From contig CP114495.1 of NCBI GenBank assembly GCA_027186245.1, forward strand, positions 8,052,501-8,116,500: a stretch of 64,000 nt of DNA. The letters run 5' to 3'. Of this stretch, positions 24,116 through 36,799 are shown in pieces (position 1 is the stretch's first letter; every line of letters starts with the position of its first letter). The notes under the pieces were generated by a model. It worked only from the letters and a program-made list of their open reading frames with translations. It was not told the DNA's origin and ran no database searches. This DNA comes from Coriaria nepalensis (lineage: Eukaryota > Streptophyta > Magnoliopsida > Cucurbitales > Coriariaceae). The position numbers and the translations under genes are program-made.

Positions 24116-24883
24116 TATTTCTTTGAATTGGAATTCGTATTTGATTCTTCATTGTTTGTGTTTTTGTGATTTTGTGTTTTTGCATTTTGTTTTGTTTGCA
24201 GCGTTGCGTTTGATTTTACTGGAACCGTGCCTAGTAGTTCAGTTTTTTTAGATTTTTTTTTTCAGGTTCTGATCATTTCTATGTTTTTTAGGTAATTAAT
24301 GGTGATTGTAGCGCGTTAGCGTTTGACGTTGATGAATCGGCGCTCATGATTGGATTAGTGCATTTAATTTTGATGTTGAAGCTTGTTTCTAGGCATTCTT
24401 TTGTTGTGTATGTCAGTGAATTATGGTTCTAGTTTTGGTCAGGTCAAAAGCTTAGGGATGAATTAGGGCAATTATGTTGTCTCTGTGTGAATTTCGGTTG
24501 AAGTTGGTGGAAACCCTGTGTTTATTGTAATTTTCAGTTGTAGCCAATTGAACTTTCCAATTTGAGGACTCTTATCACTGATGTTAGGGTTTGGCATCTA
24601 TATAATTGCTTATGGGGAAGAGAATATACTATTGTGATAAATTTGTATGACTTATACAGGATTACATTTCGTATCTGTCTTATACAGGATTACATTTTGT
24701 TGCACATGTCGTGGATCGAATCAAAAACATCTCTGGTGTATTGGCTTTGTTGTGCTATGTAGTACCATGCTGCTGAATGGAGTTTTTGGTCATAATAATT
24801 AGTAATTGTCAGACGATGGTTTGCAATTCTTTCTAATGTGTCTGACTTGATCAAGAATTGTACAAGAATTCCTTTTTTTTCAC

Positions 24884-27787
24884 ATGGGTAATAAGCTTGT
24901 AAGAAGGAGACAAGTGGTTGATGAACAGTACACAAAGCCCCAGGGGCTTTACCACCATAAAGATGTTGATCATAAGAAACTTAGAAAACTCATACTTGAA
25001 TCAAAGCTGGCCCCGTGCTATCCTGGAGATGAGGAATCTTGCTCTCCTGATCTTGAAGAATGCCCGATTTGCTTCCTGGTTTGTTATCCCTTTCCTTCTG
25101 AATACTTGTTTTCTTACCGTCCTTTGCTTGATGTCATTTTTTCATCCGGTTTTCATTTTCTTGTGAACTAGAGCATGTATGTAAATGTAGTTTGGAGTTT
25201 TATGCTCTCTTTGTTCACAATTGGGATAACAAGCTAGTTTTCCAAGCTCTACTTAACAAGTGTTTCTTTCTCATTATGTGCGAACAGTGGACATATTTCT
25301 TTATGTTTTATTGTCTTCAGTAGTCTGCAAAAGATTATATGGAGCCAAATGTATCTAATTTGTTTTCTAGGTTTCAGCTAACTTGTTTTCTTTTTTTGAC
25401 TATAAGAGAGGTCATCTTACTTTTCTAACTTGATCTTTTCATTTTTGTCTTATTAGTATTATCCAAGTCTCAACAGATCAAGATGTTGCACAAAAAGCAT
25501 TTGCACAGGTGAATACTTAGAGATTTCATAATTTATATTGTGGTTATTTCTAATTCTTACATGCAATTTGATTGGCTTTTTCTTTCAGAGTGTTTTTTGC
25601 AGATGAAAGTTCCTAATACACCGCGTCCTACGCAGTATCCTTTATAGATGTCACACTAATCTTAAACCTGTCTTTCTTTCCTTCTCCAGTGTTCTCTTTC
25701 ATGCTAATCTTTCTTAACATTGTGAGGTGTCCTTTTTGTAAAATGACAAATTATGGTGTCGAATATCGGGGTGGAAAAACAAAGGAAGAGAAGGGACGGG
25801 ATCAAATTGTAAGATTTCACATGTCTTTTGCTTCTGTAATGTTGGATGATATCTGTTGACTACCCCTTTGACATGGTCTATATTTCACTCATATTTTGTA
25901 GGAAGAACAACGTGTTATAGAAGCAAAAATAAGGATGCGGCAGCAAGAACTACAGGATGAAGAGGAGAGGATGCAGAAAAGGCAGGAAATATGCAGTTTG
26001 ATGGCTGGTAGTCTTTTACCTGTATCAAAAAGCCTAGATATTCTGAATTATTTTTTTCCGTCATAGACTTGGTTCGGATATTTATTTTTGTGCTTTTCTC
26101 TTTTGTTCAGCATCAACTTCTCAATCTCCTGCTGAAGATGAAGAGGTTGTTTCCTTAGAAGAATCATCTGCTACTTCTATAACACCACCTCCACCGCCAC
26201 TGCCCATTAGGGCTAACAGGTTCTGTTTTTGTCACTGATCTCATTGACGTATACACAGCATATACATCAAGATATAAATTGTATTATATTATACTTATAA
26301 GGGTTCTCTATTATGTAAATATAAAGGACTCCCTAATGCTTTTGGAAAATGCATAATTAACTTGTGTAAGACTTGCATTCTTCATAATTATGTCGCTTAA
26401 CATCTATAGCATGCACAATGATGGTTTTTTAACTTTGATAAATGGTTATACTGTGTTAACAAACGGAGTTTACAATATATAACTTTGCATCTGAGCTGCA
26501 TTTATCTATCATAAAGTTCAGGACAGAACCCTGATTTTGATCTCAATTGGAAATTGTAGGGATGATGAATTTGATCTTGATCTTGAGGACATAATGGTCA
26601 TGGAAGCAATTTGGCTCTCCATCCAGGTAAACCTTCAGGTTTCTTAACTCATTAATATTAGGCTGCAAAATTGTTAATATTGAATAGATGATGTTCCATC
26701 ACCATGATTGGTGATACTCATCTTCAAATATTTTCCTTGAATTGATTTCTTCTGACAATCATATGTAAGAACTAGTTAGGACAGAGATGTCATGCAACTT
26801 GTTATGCTCTACGATGTTAAATGATAGGGTCCTTTCCTTGACTTTCAATTTTTTTCGTTGCCATGTGTTTGCCTATAAGTTTTGTCAATGCTCCAATTGA
26901 AATGGTATTTAATTGGAATTGGAATATATATATCTTTCCTTTGATATATGAGATGATTGCTGTTTCAATAGTTGGTCGGTGACTTTATATTATTGCATGC
27001 ATACCTACTGCATATTGGATTTGTTTCTTCTCCATCTCGCTCTTTATTTGGACCGAGATTGTATTGTCTGTATAAAATAATATAGTCTCGCGGCATGTAA
27101 TATGGGCTATTTGTTGACTTTGTAAGGCTCTAAACTTAAATGTATCGCTTACTCAGTTTGATCTGCAATTTTTTTAAATAATTGTACGAACATTGAGATG
27201 TATAGGAGAAAGGGAAGAAGCATCAAGAAGCAGATTATAACGACGTTAATTCTTCTAATCAATATGCCAGTGAAGAAGATCACCAATACATCTCTCCTTC
27301 CACCCTTCCACTCACTGGACCTTCCTCTTCCTCCTCCGTATCAAGGGGCCTTGCTTGTTCCATAGCTGCTCTAGCAGAGCACCAACATATGGGCGCAGAA
27401 TCATCCTCTCTTCACCAAGAACCTAGACCTATAAACCCACCCTTCCATGTGGGTCCCAGACCAATCGGGTTTTTCAATCGGATGATGGACAGAGATCCGG
27501 ACAATTATCCAACAGCACAGAGCTGCTCCAATGAGGAAGTGGATGGTGGTGGGCCAGAGGTGGGTCAGGCAGGGACGAGCTATGGAAGAAGCTCTGATGC
27601 AAATGAAGATGGTGATCATGGTATGATATCTTCGTTAGGACAGGACAATGAGATAGAACATGTTCCAGAAACTGCTGCTGGGTCTATAATCCCAGGAAGT
27701 TATGATGAGCAGATGATGCTAGCTATGGCCGTTTCTTTGGCTGAGGCTCGAGCAACGACAAGTGGGCCTGGGGTTTCTTGGAAGTAG
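24884..27787 (+). CDS. DA2: DA2/GW2-type RING E3 ubiquitin ligase
   Basis: Eight coding exons can be joined in one frame: 24884-25078, 25457-25508, 25589-25634, 25727-25808, 25902-26007, 26111-26219, 26560-26626 and 27206-27787. They total 1239 nt, or 412 residues, close to Arabidopsis DA2 and rice GW2. Boundaries follow GT-AG. The N-terminus matches the family ([20 protein letters not shown]). The atypical RING has C60-x2-C63, C75, C76, C81, C84 and C99-x2-C102, and is followed by an [10 protein letters not shown] helix. DA2/GW2 ligases restrict seed and organ size by limiting cell proliferation, and DA2 acts with DA1, which it ubiquitinates. Acidic patches near residues 204-219 and 384-400 resemble ubiquitin-interacting motifs. 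No defect is visible. DA2 versus a close paralogue is undecided. Confidence 0.93.
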
Positions 27788-28265
27788 GTATAAGCTCGGT
27801 AGAAGAAGATGATACTTTGTTTGGCTATTTAGCCCTAGCTGGACCTTGAGTTAGGAAACACAGGTTTTCATGAAAATTGATTCAATAGTCGAGGAAACTC
27901 TGTTTCTCGCCCTCTCTAATATATGGAAAAGAGACCTATATTTTTTTAGTGAATGAAAGTTTGTATGTTTATTTGTTTATTTTAGTGAAAGAAACTCCTT
28001 CTCAATAATAATTTTTTAGTTAATGGATTTTTTTAAATTATTTTTTTATTTACTCGTATTTATTTATGATGATAAAATCCAGGCTCTTATTTTGTGGTAA
28101 GGTAATGTTTCCATTAGGTCTGGGGAAGTCAAATCGTCCACTTCACGGCCACTTCAGCCTCCTTCCCCTACATAACATTGTGATTTTATGATGATTGATA
28201 TTTGTTTTAGGTATTGTTAACAAAAAGGTGTTTTAGGTAGTTATGAGGTGATTGTTTATGGGAGT
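27788..28265. other. 3' flank of the DA2-like gene
   Basis: This probably includes the 3' UTR; AATAATAATTTTTTAG-type sequence and TGAATGAAAGTTTG near 27950 would suit a polyadenylation region. Nothing else is supported. Confidence 0.4.
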
Positions 28266-28269
28266 GTTA

Positions 28270-28575
28270 TGTCCTTGGTTTTATCTTCCTACGTCTTTGC
28301 AACTGTAAAGGCTTGAGAGGGTCGAACGTATTTGTTTTACAGCCATCAGGTAGGCCGATGACTTGTGACCATAGGTCCTTGAATTTGGATTGATAGTCTA
28401 CAACTGTAGTTGATTGAGTTAGCTTAGCGAGAAGTTTTCTTCAGGATCATCGGATTCTGAAGGTCCAAATCTTGATATCGACGTGATGGAGGAAACTGGT
28501 TCTAGGATTGAATAAGATTTTGTTGCGCCGCATCCACTTGTATCGGTGCAGGGCGAGCCCTTCTAGGTGAAATGA
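28270..28575 (-). pseudogene. Remnant of a retrotransposon gag (Retrotrans_gag-like)
   Basis: On the minus strand, starting near 28575, one frame reads F-H-L-E-G-L-A-L-H-R-Y-K-W-M-R-R-N. This is the pattern of the plant Ty3/gypsy gag core (aromatic-L-E-G-x-A-L-x-W-Y-x-W-M). After a frameshift near 28435 it continues K-L-T-Q-S-T-T-V-V-D-Y-Q-S-K-F-K-D-L, then V-I-G-L-P-D-G, again typical of gag. About 100 residues remain, broken by stops and at least one frameshift. Protease, reverse transcriptase and LTRs were not seen nearby, so this is a short fossil fragment. It begins less than 500 bp beyond the DA2-like stop codon. Confidence 0.7.
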
Positions 28576-29074
28576 AACATGTTAATTGTTTTTCTGATAT
28601 TGACGGGACCAATACCAAATCGGTACTCATAATTTCAGTCTAGTTTCAATACTATTAATTTTTCTAGGGTAGAAGTCTCCCTATAATGTATCTGTGTTTT
28701 TTTTTTCCCCTTTTTTTTATAAATAGCTCCAATTATCTTCACAAAAAATTATCTCTTCATTATTCTCTATTATCTAATATTTATTTCTATTTTTCTATTA
28801 TTATAAAGTCTCAACTTTCAGTTTTAATTTTCCCAATTCTACTCTCAAACTCTTAATCGTGAAGTCTGAAATTTCCCGCCTCAAGTTCCAAATCAAATTT
28901 ATGATTGATAGATTTTTCTATTTTATTGTAATGTATTATAATCTCATTTTATTTTTTTATCTTTTAAATAATTCTAATATCTATTTTTGTTTATTTTATA
29001 ACGTATGAAATAAATAACTTAGGTAACACTCACAATTTTGGAGGTTACCCAGATTTTTTATTTTATGGTCAGAA

Positions 29075-31135
29075 TATACAGAAGTTAGTCATTTTCCGGA
29101 TATAGGCGAGGATGAAGTCGATCTCGACGATGAAGTAACAACTAAACCGAATACAGCTTCTTCCACAAATGCAAGAAGATAACATAAAAAATTTGGCTTT
29201 ATTTTGATAAGTTGTACAAGCCATATGAACACAAAAATATGCAGTATGTAAGGTACGTAAGAAAAAAAAAACTCTAAATGTTGTAGGGATTGGTAGAATT
29301 ACTCACTTAAACCATCATAAAGATAAATGCATACCTAATCCTGCAGCCGGTATAAGTCCGTCTCGAACTCAATTAAATTTTCAGTCTGATGGTTCAGTCT
29401 CTATGTGGTCGTATAACGATATAAGAATTAGAGATAACCTTATTAAGCTGATTTCTTCTTTTTATTTGCCTCTTGGTTTTGTTGACTCTTGAATATTATG
29501 AAAACTTTGTTCGAGACTCATATTGTCTTTCCTATAAGAGAGTAAGTAGAAATACAACTAGAAGTAATATAGAAACATATTTTCAAAAATAATGTGATGT
29601 AATAAAAACATAATTAGGTTCACCTCTTGTTAGTATTGCATTAACATCTGATATTTGGAGTGTAAGATCTAAACAATATTATTTATATATAGTTAATCAT
29701 TATTTAGATGCTGAATGGTCTTTGAAAAAAATAATAATAAGTTTTAGAGTTATAAAGATTCAACATAATGGTGAAAATATTTGTGATATTATTATATAAG
29801 TTTTGACTAAGTTTGATATATAACAATATATAATGTCAATCACATTGGATGATAATTTTACAAATACAAAGATAATATCTTTGTTTGATGATTAGCTTAG
29901 TGGGCACAATTATGAAATATTTATACATAAACGGTGTGATTGTCACATAATAAACCTCATTGTCAAAGCAGGTATAAAATTTGTAATGAATGAGATCAAA
30001 AATATTTGATATGCATTAGCTTTTATTATTAGCTCTAATCTCGTATAGCTGCAATTAGGCAATTATGCAAGAATACATGTAAGAAACCTCGAAAGTTTGC
30101 AGTTGATATGAAGGTAAGATGCAATTGGATTTCTATTATGTTACAAAAGGCTATTGCATAAAAAGATGAGATTACAATATTTTTACATCGAAAATAAGGT
30201 ACAGCTACTGAATTACGTGAAAATAATTGGGATATTATTGAAAAATTTTAACAAATTTATAAAAAACTTTTAACAAATTTATAAAAAACTTGTACGGGTC
30301 TATTATGATTTTATATGGTATTCATTATCCTACTTCACCGTTATTTATTGCATATTTATTGATATTATTCAGATGTTTATTGCTTATGATGATGAGGTTG
30401 TTTTTAAACCTATCATAGAAAAAATGAATATAAAATACTTAAAATATTAGAAAGAAATTTCACTTTTGTGTTGCTTTGGAGTTATGTTGGATCTTAGACT
30501 TAAGTATAGAGGTTTCAGACTTTCAGTAAGGTTGTTTCTTTTAGAGGAAAAAAATAAGGTATTTCTTATGATGAACTAATCGCTAACACAAATATAAAGT
30601 TTCATAAAACTTTTGTTGTTTATAAAAATAAGTACAACGACTTGTGATCTCGACGACTCGATCAACAAAATAAATGACCAAAGAAGGCGATATGGAATAT
30701 ATACAACAAGAAGAACAACAAGAAGAATATATACAATGGTCAGGTAGTAGTACTTCAGAATACGGGGAGTTTCGAAAGTATATTGAATCCCAAGATTATG
30801 AGGATGGTGAGGATATTAATATTTTGCAATAGTGGAAATATCATTAAAAAAGATTTCATATATTAGCTCGACTCGCACATGAAATTCTGACCATCCCCGT
30901 TTCAATAGTCTCTTCAAAATCAGCATTTAGCATAGGTGGGAGAATCATTTATGATAGAAGAAATAAATTAACGCTTGAAAGGGTTGAGATACTATCTTGC
31001 CTCAGAGATTGGGGATGTGCAAATCAGCGAAATCAACATCAAATGGTGAATAAGGAAGAAATGTTTGAAGTATTTGATAATTTATACCTCAAATTTGAAT
31101 ACAAAGCTCCTAATTATATAGTTAGTATAAAGTAG
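29075..31135 (+). pseudogene. Degenerate hAT-superfamily transposase
   Basis: Homology can be followed across frames. Near 29170-29400 is a BED-finger-like stretch: F-D-K-L-Y, K-T-L-N-V-V-G-I-G-R-I-T-H-L, K-D-K-C-I-P. The expected first Cys pair is lost, while the His and the final Cys remain. Further on come I-S-F-R-V-I-K (about 29740), L-D-D-N-F-T-N-T-K near 29850 and C-D-C-H-I-I-N-L-I-V-K-A-G near 29940. The C-terminal dimerisation (hATC) region is well preserved at about 30860-31030: L-A-R-L-A-H-E-I-L-T-I-P-V-S-I-V-S-S, then S-A-F-S-I-G-G-R and L-S-C-L-R-D-W. Numerous stops and frameshifts kill it. The element's terminal inverted repeats were not identified. The GC-rich block at 32340-32460 could be a subterminal part, but this is unproven. 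Confidence 0.88.
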
Positions 31136-31139
31136 TTCA

Positions 31140-32335
31140 ACCCTTCATTAGAAATTATAAATTATGATGTAATTTTAATAATATATTTTTTGTTCTTATT
31201 TTTAAGGCTTCATTGAGGTTTCGTTTTTCCACCTTATGGTCGGGATATTTTTTTAATGAAACTATCTATCACTAATTTTACAAATTATAATGAAGTTTTT
31301 TTTTTTTTGCCAACTCGTTATTAATGATGTGTTAATTATAAGTCTTCAAAATAATAAAATTTGAAAAAGAAATCACAAGATATAAATTTAAAAAAAATTA
31401 TAATAAAATTAAAAGTTCAAAATATTAATTTCACCATTTAATTAAATTCTCTTTCTCCTTTCAATACACTATATTACCTTACGGTATTCCTCTTTCTCCT
31501 TTCACTTATTTTCTCTTTACCTAGCACTCTCATCTATTCTCTTATCAATATCCCCCTCCCTCTCACCACTTTTCATAATCCACCTCACAATCACATCTTC
31601 ATTTAGCTTTTCTTTCCCTCACTCTCATTTCTTCTTCTTTTTATTAAAGTTCAACCCACTATCTAAGGTAAGGTTGTTAAATCTAAGTTTTTATTTATTA
31701 ATTATAAGCATGTTTTAATCTTTGTTATTCTAACTTCTTACCTTTAATATGTAATGTTATAATATGAATTTAGGTAATTATATTTATTTATTTTAACTTC
31801 TTATATTTAATATGCTTAGTATTCTAACTTATTACATTTAATAAAAAAAATGGATGGTACTAATCCTCAACATCCTATACACGTTATTTGAAACCATTTT
31901 ATTGAACGGTATAAAACTAGTCAAGAGACTGGAGTGACATAACAACTAACACAATATCTCGTGTGCACTAAAGTTTTTTAAGGAATTCTTCAAAATAGAA
32001 GTGGTTATTTATGCTGACATCTACTAAAACACCCATTAGCAATAAGTTCATCTGCTTCAGCAGAACAATGTAATTAAATAATATCGTGATTACTAGTTAT
32101 TAAATAAATATTATTATGCTAAATGGTCATTTCTTCATGATTTTTTTATTTAAATATTTAAGTCTTGTTTGTATGTTTCGTCTTATACGGAAGCATGTAT
32201 CTCTTTTCAATTTGCAGTTATTAATTATAATGAAATTCTTTCATGTCATAGAATATCTTTATTGAACAATGAAACTTATTTAATATGTAATATAAGTATT
32301 TATACCAATAATAGAAAAAAATTATTTTATACCCT
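31140..32335. other. Intergenic, no supported gene
   Basis: AT-rich sequence. A short frame from 31850 (M-D-G-T-N-P-Q-H-P-I-H) is interrupted by stops and is not recognised; it may be further transposon debris. A pyrimidine-rich tract lies at about 31440-31650. Confidence 0.4.
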
Positions 32336-32339
32336 ATTT

Positions 32340-32460
32340 CAATTCAAGCACTGGTCGGGTCAGAGATTTATGGTCTGGCCTGGGCCCACACCCAACCCAT
32401 ATGAAATGAGCCTAGCCCGACCCTAATTTAAATGGGTTCAGGGCCGGGCCGGGCTATTCT
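32340..32460. repeat. GC-rich GGGCC/GGGCT repeat block
   Basis: The block CTGGTCGGGTCAGAG ... GGGCCGGGCCGGGCT stands out in AT-rich surroundings. Repeated GGGC motifs on opposite strands are typical of subterminal regions of plant hAT-type non-autonomous elements. The open frame that ends in it (32169-32426) is not supported as a gene. Confidence 0.45.
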
Positions 32461-32931
32461 GCATTGTAGCCTCTTGTACGAGTCTCTGATGGTTGAGATG
32501 TTATTGTTGAGCTGAGATTGCTCGTAAAAGGACAAAATTAAAATAAAGAAAGTATAAGGCTCTGATACATTGAGATAAAAATAAAGAATAAAATTTTGCT
32601 AGTCAAGATAATTTTTCCCTTACTTTCATTATACCAGGACGCTCCTATTATGTACAAAAAGTGGAAGCCATGCAGTACATGCATGTACTAAAGGTACGTA
32701 AAAGTATAGTACAAAAATAACAAAATGAACAGAGAGTTAAGCACGCTTAGAATATCAGCCAATTCATTTCCCATGCACGAAATGATATGCGAATATCGTT
32801 AGGATCACATGGCGTGATGAGCTGGAGCAAGCTGACTTGGTGGCTGATGTGGCAGCTGAGATGTAGTATCCGTATTAGTTATCAATTATCTTATCTTCTT
32901 TTTCTCTCTCTCCTTGGTGCCATTTTTATGA

Positions 32932-33060
32932 ATGTTTTGTTGGGCTCTAGAAAAGGGGCTCTCTAATGAGGTGACTGCTGTACAATAATTGGAACATGTT
33001 TTGTTGGGCTCTAGAAAAGGGGGCTCTCTAATGAGCCGACTGCAGAACAATAATTGGAAC
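32932..33060. repeat. 64-bp tandem duplication
   Basis: ATGTTTTGTTGGGCTCTAGA and the following AAAGGGG-CTCTCTAATGAG, GACTGC and ACAATAATTGGAAC recur with a period of 64 bp (starts 32932 and 32996). A more decayed copy is at about 33505-33570 (TTTTGTTGGGCACTAGGAAA). Confidence 0.9.
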
Positions 33061-36000
33061 AGATGAATAGAATTGACAAAAGAGTAAGTTAAGCCGAAAT
33101 CTTGGAGCTTTGAAATTACTTGCTTGATGTTTCTTTTTTTTTTCTTTCTTCTCTTCTCTTGTTTAAGACGATGTTTCATATTTTTCTCGTGGCTCGAATC
33201 TGTGATACCTATTATTAGTCTCATAGCATAGTGTTTATCAGTAAAATATTATCATCTTTAATATTATCATCTTGAACTACATCTAATATTTTCAAATTAT
33301 CATTTGAATTTTAAGTTATTTCACATCTAAGATGTGCAAATAAAATAGCATGTGATAACTTTTATTTAACAAACACCAAGCCTATTTAAATTTTGTCTAG
33401 TCATATTTTTATCAGGGTCATGTTTATTACAAACACCAAGCCTCTGTTATAACTGTCATTAACTCTTGAATCTTCTAATCTATCTCTTCCTGCTTCGAAT
33501 TTTATGAATGTTTTGTTGGGCACTAGGAAAGGGAAGCTCTATAATTAGATAATTGTAATAGATTGCAATCGCTAGCTAGTAGCCATGAAGTTACCTCTTG
33601 TTATATATAATTGTCATTAACTCTTGAAACTTCTAATCTAACTCTTCTTGCTTCTATTTTTAAGCTCTATAATTAGCTAATTAAATATTTGCAGTACAAT
33701 AATTAGAACTAGAAGTTGACTTCATGACTAGCGATAAGCAAGAGCGGAACGATTCGCTCCCATACTCACCTAGTAGTTTCTTTTTAGTATGGAAGTGAAT
33801 CGTCTATCGTCATTTTTATAAGGCCATATGTTATCCCCAGTGCCTTAATCATGGATTTTGGATATTTTGGATATTTTGGATATTTTTTTATTTTTAATGT
33901 GGGTATGGCTACAGTCATATAGCAAACCGAAGTCTATCACAACCACAAACTTCGTTCTCATATGAAACTTAGTTCCATATGGTTCAAATCTCTAATTAAT
34001 GCTAGGATAAGTCCAATGGAAGCACCATTCTGGGATTTGAACAGCACTCTTACTCACATGTTAAATCCAAAAGTATAGTTTTGGTTAACATAATCCAGTT
34101 TAGACCTGTCAAATATAATTGAAATACGATATTCTAAGGTATAATACTAAGTATTAGTTTAACAAATTCGGACAAACTAAACCTATTTCTACAAGTTTAG
34201 GCTCGTTGTTGGATTTAAAGTCCTTTAAAAGTTATTGAAGCACTTTTGTGACTGTTTGTTATCTCTTTGAATCACTTCTAACTTCTAGATGTTGTACTGA
34301 TTTTAGGGACTTCAATGTTTTAAGGTAAATTGGTTTTTTTTTTTTTTTTCCAACCTGTATCTATGTAATTTAATTTTTATAAATTCATTCGTATATCAAT
34401 TTCGATTAATTTTTTAACTCTCATATTATAAAAATTATATTTTCTTAATCTTTTTTTGTCATTTTTTCATAGGAATAGACTAACACATAGCATTGCCACA
34501 TTTTAACTAAAGTCAGCAGAAGGAATTATTATAAGACTAAGTCTAATTATTATAAGGTTTAGGGAAGAAAACTAATTTAATCATAAATTTGGCCCATATA
34601 AAATTTTTAATTGAAGTGCCTATACTTTTAGTTATTACAAAATAATTCTATCATTTTGGTAATGCATTTCAATTTTTAAAATTCAAAATTTTTAAAATAT
34701 AAAATAATTTCTTATACAATTTTTATCTCTAATAATATATATTTTTTTATTTCAATATACTTATTTGATAATTATTTTCACATTTTATACCGTTTGATAA
34801 TTATTTTAAAATTTTAAAATACATTTGAATATATGTAGCTAAGTAAGTAGGCCAAGTTACTCGAACTTCGATTCTAACCACTTATTCCAAAGACATAGGG
34901 TAATTATTCAAAAATTATTGACAAGTACAACTCATCATACTTATCCAGAATAAAACAGATCATAGCGTTAGATGAGGAGAAGATCGTACCAAAGTCTAGT
35001 TGTATTGCTAACTACTTGTAGTCGATGGAGTTTACGAGAGCATTTGGGACTAAAAGCTATAAAGTACGATTTCATATCACACCTTCTTTCATTACTATTC
35101 TCATCTTCTCTCTCTTCCCCCATATTTGTGTGGCTTAAAGGAGAAAAGGATATAGATAAGAACCTAATAAATCTATCAAGGTCGAGATGTGATTATGTGA
35201 ATTGCTAAAATAGTTTAAAAGATCTGTTCATACATTATACGTTGAGAAATCGATACTTACAATTCATGTGGGTTCTCTCTAATTCATTATCAATGTGTTT
35301 ATAGTTCAAACTTTTTATACGATAAATTAATTATCAATTCTTACTTCATGTGAATCAAGATAGAAAAAATAAATAAATAAAATTTTAAAATTTTAAAAAT
35401 AAATAATTGCACTTGAGTGAGTGAGTAAAAAATTGTCTCACATTAAAATCATCTAGTTATACTAAAAAGTAATATATTTGATTGGCTTCTTCTATTTCGG
35501 ACGAATTTTTTTCCTAATTAAGTGAATATTGATTTTTTTTTTTTTTTTTGAAGAACTTATCTATTTGAATATATAAATTTGTTATATACAAAATTTTTGT
35601 ATTTTGTGGGAAGTCTAAATTAGATTTTGAGCTTAGAAGAAATTTGGGTTCTTAATACAAAAATCAGTTGGTTGTAATTGAATAACTCATCTTTTTTATA
35701 TATAAGATTTTTAAAAATTTTATTTTAGATGAATATATTTTCAACGCATTACATCATATGTCATTATTTTGAGGTTAATATAAATTTTATTATTATATGT
35801 ATGACATAGATTATATATAACGATTAATTCAGTTACATATTATGACTAATTTGGATATCAATTAAGGATTTGAGGTTCCAACATAAGATTTGGATTACTT
35901 TACTTTTTAATTATTATATAATTTAATTTTTACGAATTTATCTTAGTGCAGTTTTTGGCCAACTTTTAAATTCTTATATATTCTAAATAAAACATGTGAC

Positions 36001-36299
36001 GGTCACGTGTCTTCCATGTTTCCGGTGTTTTACATATTTTTAACCCTAAATCTGTTTTTTTTTTATATTTTTAACACTAACATTTCTATTCGGATAAGAA
36101 AAAGTTTAAAACACCGCCACATGGATAAATATGTTAAAATAGATTGAAAGAAAACTGCGGGAATTTATTATCATTAATCCCTATATCATGATGTTAGTTC
36201 TAACTATTCAAACTTCGAAAGTTCATTATAATAAATATTAACTTTATGGATTTATTATAATTTCTAAAATAAAAGAATAATACAGTTTCTCGTGATAAA
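33061..36299. other. Intergenic, no gene seen
   Basis: AT-rich DNA. The block GTCATTAACTCTTGAA-CTTC and TAATCTA-CTCTTC occurs twice (about 33453 and 33611), and ACAAACACCAAGCCT twice (about 33370 and 33430). A hairpin at 33724-33813 is listed separately. Open frames here lack support. Confidence 0.5.
33724..33813. other. 90-nt imperfect hairpin
   Basis: The left arm ACGATTCGCTCCCATACT pairs with the right arm AGTATGGAAGTGAATCGT (three mismatches) across a loop of about 24 nt. Outer ATGAC/GTCAT ends also pair, with a bulge of about 15 nt on the left arm. It could be a small MITE or a transcribed hairpin. I do not recognise a known microRNA in it. Confidence 0.5.
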
Positions 36300-36780
36300 A
36301 TGGATCAAAATCATCTGACTTTTTTGTGAGAAATATCAATTGAAATGATCTGATTTCTTTGTAAAGTATCCAACTCGAATCAAATCAAATCTTTGTGAAA
36401 GACGTGATCGAATTGATCTAGTTCTTCCTCCCGAAGAACTGAATATGATCAATCTTGTCCATCTTCTTCATTAAAAAAAAAAAGGATCTTCTTCCAGTTC
36501 AATTTTTTTTAAAGATCGAGGAAGGTGATCGGATCAATCTAATTCGATTTTTCAGGATGAAGAATCAGATCGATTAAATTCAATTCCTCACGAGGAAGAA
36601 CCTGATAGATCAGATCTTATTTCTAGTAAAGGATTAGATTGATTTGATCGAGTTTTTCATAAAAAATCAATTTAATTTAGATATCTCTTAAAGAAATCAA
36701 ATCGATTTTTCTCATAAAAAAACATTATCATTTCGATCCTTTTTTCTCGACAAACTGAATTGGATTATGATTTTTTTTCT
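36300..36780. repeat. Imperfect tandem repeat rich in GATC/AATTCGATTT motifs
   Basis: Variants of GATC(G/A)(G/A)ATCAATCTAATTCGATTTTTC, with GAAGAACTGAAT / GAAGAACCTGAT blocks, recur about every 50-60 bp. The frame is not conserved. Confidence 0.6.
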
Positions 36781-36799
36781 CCCCTAAGTTTTCTATTTT

